NCBI GenBank assembly: GCA_050701115.1
Contig: JBOHER010000214.1
Location: 1 to 31,331, forward strand
Origin: JBOHER01 sp050701115
Lineage (GTDB): Bacteria; Actinomycetota; Actinomycetes; Mycobacteriales; Pseudonocardiaceae
DNA: 31,331 bases
Reading direction: 5' to 3'
Shown here: positions 16,062-22,890 of the stretch, in pieces
How positions within the stretch are numbered: the stretch's first letter is position 1
Layout: every line of letters begins with the position of its first letter
Position numbers and translations under genes: made by a program
The notes under the pieces: model-generated
Told to the model about the DNA's origin: nothing
The model's database searches: none
What the model saw: the letters and a program-made list of their open reading frames with translations, nothing else

Positions 16062-17308
16062 TGTCGACCCTTCTCGGTGGTGGATCTGTTCTTGTACGGG
16101 GCCAGCTCAATCCTGGAGACCACGCCGAGGTGCACCTCGTCAGGGCCGTCGGCCATCCGCAGCGACCGCGCTGCGGCATAGGCGCCCGCTAACGGAAAGT
16201 CGTTGGTGAAGCCACCCGCGCCGTGCAGCCGCATGGCCATGTCGATCACGCTCTCGGCCATCCCCGGCACGACCGCCTTGATCTGCGAGAGCTCGGACAA
16301 GGCACCAAAGGCACCTTGGGTGTCCAGCAGCCACGCGGTGTGCAGCACCAACAGCCGCGCCTGGTTGATGGCTATCCGGGCATGCGCGATGCGTTCGCGG
16401 TTTCCACCGAGATTGGCCAGCGGCTTGCCGAACGCGGTGCGCTGGGTGGCGCGGGTGAGCGCGAACTCGAGTGCACGCTCGGCGAGCCCGATCAACCGCA
16501 TGCAGTGGTGGATGCGTCCGGGGCCCAGCCTGCCCTGGGCGATCTCAAAGCCGCGGCCGAGGCCTGCGATCACGTTCTCCTTGGGCACCCTGACGTTATC
16601 GAAGGTGACTTCGCCGTGCCCGTAAGGCTCGTCGTGGTAACCGAATACCGGCAGCATCCGCTCGATCGTGAAGCCGGCGGCATCGGTCGGCACGATGACC
16701 ATCGAGTGCCGAGCGTGCCGGTGCACCGCGGGGTCGGTGAGTCCCATGAAGATGACGAACGCGCAGTGCGGGTGGCCGACGCCGGTGGAGAACCACTTGC
16801 GCCCGTTGACCACCACCTCGTCGCCGTCCAGGACCGCGGTGGCCGCCATATTGGTCGCGTCGGACGAAGCGACATCGGGTTCGGTCATGCAGAACGCCGA
16901 CCTGATCTCGCCTGCAAGCAGCGGTTCGAGCCACAGTTTCTGTTGCTCCGCGCTGCCGTAGTGCACCAGGACTTCCGCGTTGCCGGTGTCCGGCGCGTTG
17001 CAGTTGAAGACTTCCGGTGCGATGATGTGCCGCCCCATCAACTCGGCAAGCGGTGCGTAGTCCACATTGGACAGCCCGACGCCCTGCCCGGTGGCTTCGG
17101 AGTAGCTCTTGGGCAGAAAGAAGTTCCACAGGCCTTGCGCGCGAGCCTTGGCCTTGAGCTGCTCGATCACCGGCAACACTACCCAGGGGTTGTCCAGACC
17201 GAGCAAGGTGCGCAGGTAGTCCGCTTCGACCGGTTCGATCTCGGTGGCGATGAAATCGGCTACCCGGCGCCGGTACTCGGCCGCCAGCGGCGAGGGTGCG
17301 AAGTCCAT
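16058..17308 (-). CDS. Acyl-CoA dehydrogenase family protein (ACAD11/LvaC-like)
   Basis: This 416-residue flavoenzyme oxidises or eliminates across the alpha-beta bond of acyl-CoA. Visible marks are the FAD/substrate loop FCMTEPDVASSDATNM, the RKWFSTGVGHP strand, RTAFGKPLANLGG, and the C-terminal RMADGPDEVHLGVVSRIEL. The DGPDEVH form is typical of the ACAD10/11 subgroup. I chose ATG 17308 (MDFAPSPLAAEYRRR) over a start at 17338. The best Shine-Dalgarno, GGAGG at 17327-17323, lies 14 bases upstream and can pair with CCTCC at 17318-17314 (loop GTAG), so initiation may be structured. It is the first gene of the operon, with a TetR palindrome just upstream. Confidence 0.86.
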   Translation of the reverse strand: MDFAPSPLAAEYRRRVADFIATEIEPVEADYLRTLLGLDNPWVVLPVIEQLKAKARAQGLWNFFLPKSYSEATGQGVGLSNVDYAPLAELMGRHIIAPEVFNCNAPDTGNAEVLVHYGSAEQQKLWLEPLLAGEIRSAFCMTEPDVASSDATNMAATAVLDGDEVVVNGRKWFSTGVGHPHCAFVIFMGLTDPAVHRHARHSMVIVPTDAAGFTIERMLPVFGYHDEPYGHGEVTFDNVRVPKENVIAGLGRGFEIAQGRLGPGRIHHCMRLIGLAERALEFALTRATQRTAFGKPLANLGGNRERIAHARIAINQARLLVLHTAWLLDTQGAFGALSELSQIKAVVPGMAESVIDMAMRLHGAGGFTNDFPLAGAYAAARSLRMADGPDEVHLGVVSRIELAPYKNRSTTEKGRQ

Positions 17309-17328
17309 GGGGTGGAGGCTACCCTCCT

Positions 17329-17347
17329 TATCGAGCAACGCTCAATA
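17329..17347. promoter_or_regulatory. TetR operator candidate TATCGAGCAACGCTCAATA
   Basis: The 19-bp imperfect palindrome TAT-C-GAGC-AAC-GCTC-A-ATA lies in the 78-base gap between the divergent acyl-CoA dehydrogenase and TetR starts. Only the C/A pair breaks the symmetry. Size and position are typical of an autoregulating TetR dimer that controls both directions. Confidence 0.6.
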
Positions 17348-17386
17348 GCGCGTCGGCGACGGGACCAGATCGTGGGGAGGCTTCCA

Positions 17387-18004
17387 ATGGGCGGCAAGGC
17401 ACCGGCCGCGACAGCACGGCGGACCCGAGTTCGCCAGCACCCCGAGGAGCGTCGCAAGCAGCTCATCGGAATCGGCTTGGACATGCTTACCCGCCGCCCC
17501 CTGCACCAGGTCACCATCGACGAGGTGGCCGCACAGGCAGGCATCTCCCGCAGCCTGCTGTTCCACTACTTCCCCACCAAACGGGACTACTACGCCGAGG
17601 TCGTGCGGGCGGCCAGCAGACGCCTGCTGCGCGCGACCAGGGCCGGGCAGGATGCCGTCGACCAGGAGGACACCCTGGACGCGGCGATCTCGGGCTATCT
17701 GGCGTTCATCGAACGGCGCCATGAGGCCTACCTAGGACTGTTCCGGAGTGCGGGCACCGATGACTGGGTGCACGAGATCTTTCTCGAGACGCGCGCGGCG
17801 CTGGTCGACCGGCTGCTCGGGTTACTCGGCAGACCCGAGCCGGCCGAACTGGTGCGGACCGCGGTGGGATCGTGGCTCTCGTTCGCCGAAGACCTGTCCC
17901 TCCAGCACGCGCAGAACCACCTCGGCAACCGCGATGACGTTGTCGCGCTGCTCGCCGGCGCACTGCGCGAAATTGTCACCCTGGCCGAGCGCTCGTCGGA
18001 GTAA
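17387..18004 (+). CDS. TetR-family transcriptional regulator, divergent from the ACAD operon
   Basis: This 205-residue protein has an N-terminal HTH (DEVAAQAGISRSLLFHYFPTKRDYYAEV, about residues 42-70) and a helical ligand domain with LGLFRSAGTDDWVHEIF and GSWLSFAEDLSLQ. The ATG at 17387 has GGGGAGG six bases upstream. A much longer plus-strand frame that starts at 16223 is only antisense to the dehydrogenase. Divergence from the acyl-CoA dehydrogenase operon and the shared palindrome suggest that it represses that operon. The ligand is probably an acyl-CoA or acid of the pathway, which is inference. Confidence 0.9.
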   Translation: MGGKAPAATARRTRVRQHPEERRKQLIGIGLDMLTRRPLHQVTIDEVAAQAGISRSLLFHYFPTKRDYYAEVVRAASRRLLRATRAGQDAVDQEDTLDAAISGYLAFIERRHEAYLGLFRSAGTDDWVHEIFLETRAALVDRLLGLLGRPEPAELVRTAVGSWLSFAEDLSLQHAQNHLGNRDDVVALLAGALREIVTLAERSSE

Positions 18005-18069
18005 TATGCCGCGATGACTCCTAGGAGGGTGACCCACGCAACGACACCGCGACACAGTGCATCAGCGCG

Positions 18070-18084
18070 ACTATTTCACATAGT
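18070..18084. promoter_or_regulatory. Small palindrome ACTAT-TTCAC-ATAGT upstream of the XRE-like gene
   Basis: Perfect 5-bp arms around a 5-base centre end 19 bases before the ATG at 18103. No good ribosome binding site precedes that ATG. The palindrome could be an operator for the regulator that follows. Random occurrence cannot be excluded. Confidence 0.25.
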
Positions 18085-18102
18085 GGCACAGCACATAGAT
18101 GA

Positions 18103-19059
18103 ATGGCCAGTCAAAACATGACGCCCGATGAAAGCGAATACGGTGCCGGCGGCACAACCGCTAACAACGATTTCGCCAGCGAGCTACGCGCCGCCATCAA
18201 GGCGAGCAGACTCAGCTTGGATAGAATTCAAGTGCGCCTGCGAAACCGTGGCGTCGCGGTCAGCATCACCGCACTGTCCTATTGGCAATCAGGAAAGCGC
18301 CAGCCGGAACGCGCACGATCTATATCGGCGGTGCGCGCGCTCGAGCAGATCCTCAACCGCCCGGAAGGCTCACTGGTCGACCTGCTACCACCGCCGCGGC
18401 CACGCGGCCCGGCGAGCAGGTACACGGGCGGGCGCACAACGGACACGCCGCACTTCCAGCGGGATGTCCTGCTCCCACTGCTAACCCGGCTCGACGCCGC
18501 CGACGCCCTGGACCAGCATGTGCACCTCCAGCTCGCCAGCCTGCACGATCGGTGCGACATCGCGGCGGACGGGGGGCAGGTCGCTGTCACCTCCCGGGCG
18601 GTTTTCCAGGCCAACGCGGACGCCCAGCATCGTTGGCTGCTGGTGTACGCCCACGACGACACGGCCACCTGGCCACCCACCCTGCGCGCGGAGCGCAACT
18701 GCATCCTGGGCAGAGTGGAGATGGACCAGCGGCACGGCATCATCGCGGCCGAGTTGCTGTTCGACCGGCCGGTGGACCGTGGCGAAAGCTACCTGATCGA
18801 ATACTCCATCACCAACGACGGGCCACCGTATCCACGATGTATGAATACGCACTGGCGGGAGTTCCGACGCCCAGTTCGCGAGTATTTACTGGAAGTGCGA
18901 TTCGATGAAGACCGGCCGCCCACGCACTGCTGGCAATACGCACGTACGAGCCCCGCTGCCGCCTCGGACAGGCGTGACCTCAGGCTCGACCATTCGTGCG
19001 GCGTGCACGCCATCGCGCTTGATTTCGGGCCAGGGATCTTCGGTATCGGATGGTCCTGA
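18103..19059 (+). CDS. XRE-like helix-turn-helix protein with an actinobacterial C-terminal domain
   Basis: This 318-residue protein has an N-terminal HTH (about 25-90) reading SELRAAIKASRLSLDRIQVRL, VSITALSYWQSGKRQPERARS and ALEQILNRPEGSL. This matches XRE-like regulators common in actinomycetes. A PPPRPRGPASR linker follows, and then a C-terminal domain of about 210 residues rich in beta strands and aromatic residues, which I cannot assign to a named family. There is no membrane segment and no sensor motif that I can name. It stands alone between the TetR gene and decayed DNA. The ATG at 18103 lacks a Shine-Dalgarno. An internal ATG six codons later is the alternative. Target genes are unknown. 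Confidence 0.68.
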   Translation: MASQNMTPDESEYGAGGTTANNDFASELRAAIKASRLSLDRIQVRLRNRGVAVSITALSYWQSGKRQPERARSISAVRALEQILNRPEGSLVDLLPPPRPRGPASRYTGGRTTDTPHFQRDVLLPLLTRLDAADALDQHVHLQLASLHDRCDIAADGGQVAVTSRAVFQANADAQHRWLLVYAHDDTATWPPTLRAERNCILGRVEMDQRHGIIAAELLFDRPVDRGESYLIEYSITNDGPPYPRCMNTHWREFRRPVREYLLEVRFDEDRPPTHCWQYARTSPAAASDRRDLRLDHSCGVHAIALDFGPGIFGIGWS

Positions 19060-19076
19060 GCAAACCGATCCCGAAC

Positions 19077-19090
19077 CCGACTTTGGTCGG
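19077..19090 (+). terminator. Weak hairpin after the XRE-like gene
   Basis: CCGAC-TTTG-GTCGG forms a 5-bp stem with a 4-base loop, 18 bases past the stop codon at 19059, and is followed by TTGT. It is short but correctly placed for a terminator. Confidence 0.3.
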
Positions 19091-19199
19091 TTGTACTCCC
19101 GCCAATCAAATGCTAAACGGCCTGGTGTCGCTCAGGACAGGACCGTTCCGAGATCATTTAGGGGTGGCGTGACCCGGTCGGGTCGGCGTGTCGCCTGGG

Positions 19200-19322
19200 G
19201 CGGTGCGGCGGAGCTCCGGCTTGCCGTTGGGAGCCTGCACGTCCACGAGTCCCGACCGCACCCAGCGGTTGTCATAGACCGTGCGCGCCGAAGGTCTGCC
19301 ATGCACCGTGTTCGTCAGCCAC
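19200..19322 (-). pseudogene. NUDIX hydrolase N-terminal remnant
   Basis: On the minus strand a GTG at 19322 begins VADEHGAWQTFGA. After a shift of frame in the GCGCGC run near 19291 the reading continues as RTVYDNRWVRSGLVDVQAPNG. This pattern (W-x-T-x-G-A-R-T-V-Y-D-N-R-W-V) is how several actinobacterial NUDIX hydrolases begin. The NUDIX box itself (GX5EX7REUXEE) is absent and the sequence degenerates after about 19220. Only about 35 codons remain. The assignment is by pattern memory and is moderate at best. Confidence 0.4.
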
Positions 19323-19677
19323 GGGAGCGAGCCTACGGGCCGGGAAGGGTGACCGGCCGGAGGGGCGCGCCGTCGCGCTCGTCGATGACGAGAATCGCGC
19401 ACCACCGAGCCCCAGCGCAGGAGACCGTCCCAAACGGCGCCCGACCGACGGCTTGTCGAGTCAGCCTTTCCGGTTGACGGCACAGCCCTGACGACCGGAT
19501 CAACCACGGGCACGCGCCGCGCGGTCGCCTGGGCTATCGCCGCGCCGGAAACAAGCGTGCCCGATGCCGGGTCACAACCACACCTGGCCCGAGCGGCGCC
19601 CCTAGAAGTAGATCTTTAGGCAAGCGACGCGCCTTGCTCCTGAATACGCTCAGCGACCACGTCAACGAATTTGATCA

Positions 19678-19693
19678 CCATACAGTGGTATGG
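19678..19693. promoter_or_regulatory. Palindrome CCATAC-AGTG-GTATGG
   Basis: Perfect 6-bp arms with a 4-base centre lie about 80 bases upstream of the broken secreted-protein gene, in an AT-richer stretch. It could be an old operator or promoter element of that gene. Confidence 0.25.
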
Positions 19694-19758
19694 ACAGATA
19701 CTCCGCTGTGTCAGAGTTAGGTCCTTCGGTCTGTATGTAACTGCAGGTCAAAGAAAAC

Positions 19759-20469
19759 TTGGGGAGGGTCCGGAATGGCCGCGCTGAACGTCGTCTTCGC
19801 CGAAGCGAACGAGCTCGTGGTTCGCGTCCGCGTGGACGACGCCGTCGACGCCTCGCACCGGGACTCTCGGCGTTCGTGCTGATCGCAGTCTTCAATGGCT
19901 ACGGCCCAGTTCCTGCGACCGCAGGACAGTCCGAGTCCGGCAGAGACGAGCTATTCGCGCAGGTTGGACGGGTGGTGCCTGAGTTCGGCGGCGCCTACTT
20001 CGAGGGTGAAACGCTGCAGATCTGACTGACAACGTCCTCCGACGCCACCGCGCGCAAGGCACGCGATGCGCTCGTGAAGTTCGTGAGTGCAGACTTTGCG
20101 ACGCAGGATGTCGCTGCCCGTCGCGCCGACTACACCTTCGCCGATCTGAAGCGGTGGAAGGATGCGCTGAGGGACGTCGGTCGAGTAGCGCCCGAGCTCG
20201 CGACCAAAGGCATCTCGCACCGGCTAAACCGGGTCGAGCTCGGAGTCACCAACGCTGACCGGTACCGTTCAGCCGTCGGGGCCGAACTCGCCAGGCTCGA
20301 CATCCCAAGCGGGGCCGTCCACATCGAAGAATCCGAGCCCATTGCGCCCTTCCAGACTGCACCGCAGGCTAATCGCTTGCCGCTTTATGCCGCCGCGGCG
20401 GGTGCGCTTGTGGCCATCGCGCTCGTGGCCGGCGGTGTCATGGCGAGGGCACGACAAATGAGGTCGTGA
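19759..20469 (+). pseudogene. Broken gene for a secreted or membrane-anchored protein (in-frame TGA)
   Basis: Two open stretches, 19759-20025 and 20074-20469, share one frame and are split by a single TGA at 20023-20025. Read across the stop they give one product: arginine-rich N-terminus, hydrophobic signal (LSAFVLIAVF) ending near PATAGQ, and then a globular part (DELFAQVGRVVPEFGG, YTFADLKRWKDALRDVG, SHRLNRVELGV). A C-terminal membrane helix (LPLYAAAAGALVAIALVAGGVMARARQ) is followed by a few residues. The only strong ribosome binding site (GGGGAGG, 19761-19767) serves an ATG at 19775 in another frame that stops early, so an N-terminal frameshift is likely too. The globular part resembles exported actinobacterial proteins of unknown role, including some peptidase pro-regions. 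Confidence 0.5.
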
Positions 20470-20995
20470 TGGCCGCGTCGCCCCGGGGAGTCTCACCAAG
20501 AAATAACCCTTGGGTTCGCTGGCGGGCATCGTGTCTTCTCGTGCCTGGACCATGTGTTAGCCCCACACTGTCGGGACTGGAAGCTCACTGGCAGGAGCTC
20601 CAGGATTGCAGGAAAGCTTACGCAGATGCGCAGACCTAGGGCGAGGTCCGGTAGCAAGTGACTTAGGTCGAACACCAGCTGCGGCGGTTCGGCCCGTACA
20701 GGACGTGAGCTGGTCCAAGTGCTGGAACGTGGCCATGGTGATCACTCACTTGGGCCGTCTGGTACGCCGCCAACGGCGGTCACTGCGCTTCGAAGAAGCC
20801 GCTGGCTATCGATGAACCACTCAATGTAGGACGTCCAGTCAAACGTAGAACGCGACCCGAACGCCACCCTGTTCGTGGCGTGGCTCCCACAGCCGTTGCC
20901 GACGTGCGTCGACCTCCCCGCCGCGACCGCCGGCTGCGCGACACCGTCTACCGCGAACTCACCCGATGATGATCTCGAAACGGCCCCTGGGCTGC
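20470..20995. other. Non-coding or decayed stretch of about 0.5 kb
   Basis: I see no frame here that combines a start, a ribosome binding site and recognisable protein. Short open frames on both strands (for example plus 20606-20815) have mixed codon use and no family signal. A minus frame ending near 20742 gives a short aromatic-rich peptide without a start. GC content drops compared with neighbouring genes. It is best read as continued decay of the 19.1-20.5 kb island. Confidence 0.5.
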
Positions 20996-22621
20996 TCAGG
21001 ACAGCTTGTCGCGGAGCAGTTTGCCGGTGGCATTACGCGGCAGTTCGTCCAGGAAGTCGACGTCGCGGGGCACCTTGTAGCGGGCGAGGTTCGATTTCAC
21101 GTAGGCCTTGATGTCATCGGCTTCGACCTTCGCGCCCTCGGCCGGCACGACGAACGCCTTAAGACGCTGGCCGAACTCATCGTCGGGGACCCCGATCACC
21201 GCTGCCTCGAGCACGTCCTCGCGGTCGGCCAGCAGGTTCTCCACTTCGAGCGGGTAGACGTTCTCCCCACCCGACACGATCATGTCGTCGTCGCGGCCGT
21301 CCACGAACAGCAAGCCGTCCTCGTCGAAATGGCCGACGTCGCCGCTGGACAGCAACCCGTCGATGATCTCCTTGTTGCGGCCGTCGGTGTAACCCTGGAA
21401 GCTCAACCCGCTGCCGACGAAGATGCGTCCGATGGTGCGCGGCTCGGTGATCTGCTTACCGGAATCGTCGTAGAGGCGGACTCGCACGCCGACCGGGGAC
21501 CGTCCAGCCGTGGTGGGCGCCTTGCGCAGCTCATCTGGTTGCGCGACCGTTGCGACGGCGACCTCGGTTGAGCCGTAGAGGTTGTAGAGCACCGGACCAA
21601 ACGTGTCCAAGGTACGCATCACGGTGTCAGGGGCGATCGCTGAACCCGCGGCGAAAATGATCCGCAACGACGAGGTGTCGTACTTCTCCAGAATCGCGGG
21701 ACCCAGATCGATGATCCGCTGCAGCATGGTGGGCACCACGACCAACGTGGTGCACTTGTTGTCGGCAACCGCCTGCAGCGTCTTCTCGGGGTCGAACCTG
21801 CGACGCAACACGACCTTGCAACCCAGCGCGAACGAGAGCAACGCGAGACCAAGCCCCGTCGCGTGAAACATCGGTGCTGCTAGATGAGTGGACTCACCAG
21901 CACGAAGTGGGATGCGGTCCAGCATCTGCGCGGAGGCCAGCGGCGAGGTCTTCTCCCGCGGGGCGCCCTTCGGGGTCCCGGTCGTGCCGCTGGTCAGCAG
22001 GATGAAGCTGCCCGCTTTCTCCGGCACGGGGACGGGGCTGCCGTCGGTGCTTGCGGCCAATTCCTCGATCAGCGGCACATCGCCGCCGGTCAGCTTGCTG
22101 TCGGCGTCAACCCAGGACAGGTAACGCCTGACCTCAGGACCGATCCCATCGAGCAGGCCGGTGAACTCCTCGTCGTAGACCAGCGCGCGCACGTTCTCGC
22201 GCTGGCCGACCTCGGTGAGCTGCGGCTTTGCGAAACCGGTGTTCATCAGCAGCAGCTTGGCGCCGGCCTTGCCGGATGCTGCCATCACGGTGACAAGACC
22301 CCGGTGGTCACGGCACAGCGCGGCGATGACCGTTCCGGTGCGGATGCCCTGCTGGGCCCACGCCCGCGCGAGCGCGTTCGCCCGCTGGTCGATCTGCTGG
22401 AACGTCAACTCCCCCAGCTCATCGACCAGCGCGACGGCGTGCGGGTCCCGGCGAGCGCCGATCTCGATCACGCCGGCGAACGGGCCGTACTTGCGCACGG
22501 CGATGGCCGATCTGATCCCCTCTGAAGGGCGCCCCGCCAGGCCGGCTTCGCGCATCACCTGGATGCTCTTCGCCGCGACCGACGCCTTGTACGCGATGTT
22601 CTTCGCCGTGGACAGGATCAT
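20996..22621 (-). CDS. FadD-type long-chain acyl-CoA ligase
   Basis: This 541-residue AMP-forming ligase activates fatty acids to CoA thioesters (or to acyl-AMP). The core motifs are intact: ILLTSGTTGTPKGAPR (phosphate loop), YGSTEVAVATV, SSGDVGHFDEDGLLFVDGRDDDMIVSGGENVYPLEVENLL, and PRNATGKLLR with the catalytic lysine. The N-terminal region (TAKNIAYKASVAAKSIQVMREAGL) resembles the mycobacterial FadD12 group and may associate with membrane. I chose ATG 22621, with GGAGG 11 bases upstream. The GTG at 22633 overlaps that Shine-Dalgarno. The gene is monocistronic. The 16-bp motif shared with fabH lies 113 bases upstream. Confidence 0.9.
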   Translation of the reverse strand: MILSTAKNIAYKASVAAKSIQVMREAGLAGRPSEGIRSAIAVRKYGPFAGVIEIGARRDPHAVALVDELGELTFQQIDQRANALARAWAQQGIRTGTVIAALCRDHRGLVTVMAASGKAGAKLLLMNTGFAKPQLTEVGQRENVRALVYDEEFTGLLDGIGPEVRRYLSWVDADSKLTGGDVPLIEELAASTDGSPVPVPEKAGSFILLTSGTTGTPKGAPREKTSPLASAQMLDRIPLRAGESTHLAAPMFHATGLGLALLSFALGCKVVLRRRFDPEKTLQAVADNKCTTLVVVPTMLQRIIDLGPAILEKYDTSSLRIIFAAGSAIAPDTVMRTLDTFGPVLYNLYGSTEVAVATVAQPDELRKAPTTAGRSPVGVRVRLYDDSGKQITEPRTIGRIFVGSGLSFQGYTDGRNKEIIDGLLSSGDVGHFDEDGLLFVDGRDDDMIVSGGENVYPLEVENLLADREDVLEAAVIGVPDDEFGQRLKAFVVPAEGAKVEADDIKAYVKSNLARYKVPRDVDFLDELPRNATGKLLRDKLS

Positions 22622-22733
22622 TGTCCGCCGCACCTCCGTTGCTACTGCGGTCTGGGGCCTCCGGGCATACCGGCGGTATCGTCGCTGACCCTAGCTAACG
22701 GAGCACGCTGGATCTAGGTCGGGCGGCAGTTTA

Positions 22734-22749
22734 GTTACCGATGGGTAGA
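22734..22749. promoter_or_regulatory. Second copy of GTTACCGATGGGTAGA, upstream of the fadD-type gene
   Basis: This copy is identical over 16 bases to the site at 8054-8069 upstream of fabH and has the same orientation relative to the gene it precedes. The core TACC-GATG-GGTA is an inverted repeat. It lies in the 206-base gap between the ligase gene and the terminator hairpin. No other feature is visible in that gap. Confidence 0.5.
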
Positions 22750-22827
22750 TGAAAAGTGAGAAACGTGCACGTGTATGCGCAATATCCCGTTACGGAGCAG
22801 GGCGGCGATCGCGGCGTGCAGCACGGC

Positions 22828-22871
22828 TCGTGAGTGATTATGGTCGCTGGAGCGACCACTTTCACTCACGA
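22828..22871 (-). terminator. Terminator hairpin of hrpA (TCGTGAGTGA arms)
   Basis: This is a strong two-part hairpin. The outer arms are TCGTGAGTGA (22828-22837) and TCACTCACGA (22862-22871). The inner arms are GGTCGCT (22842-22848) and AGCGACC (22851-22857), with a GG loop. It lies 20 bases past the hrpA stop on the minus strand. The outer arms match the hairpin at 11672-11715. Confidence 0.65.
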
Positions 22872-22890
22872 CACCAGGCCACCTGTACGG

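Noticed and set aside
16223..17386. Long plus-strand frame joined upstream of the TetR gene
   Set aside because: It is antisense to the acyl-CoA dehydrogenase and shows no family motif. Only the part from ATG 17387, with its own ribosome binding site, is a real protein.
20023..20025. TGA as selenocysteine codon
   Set aside because: No selenocysteine insertion hairpin is evident, and the protein type is not a known selenoprotein. Pseudogenisation is simpler.
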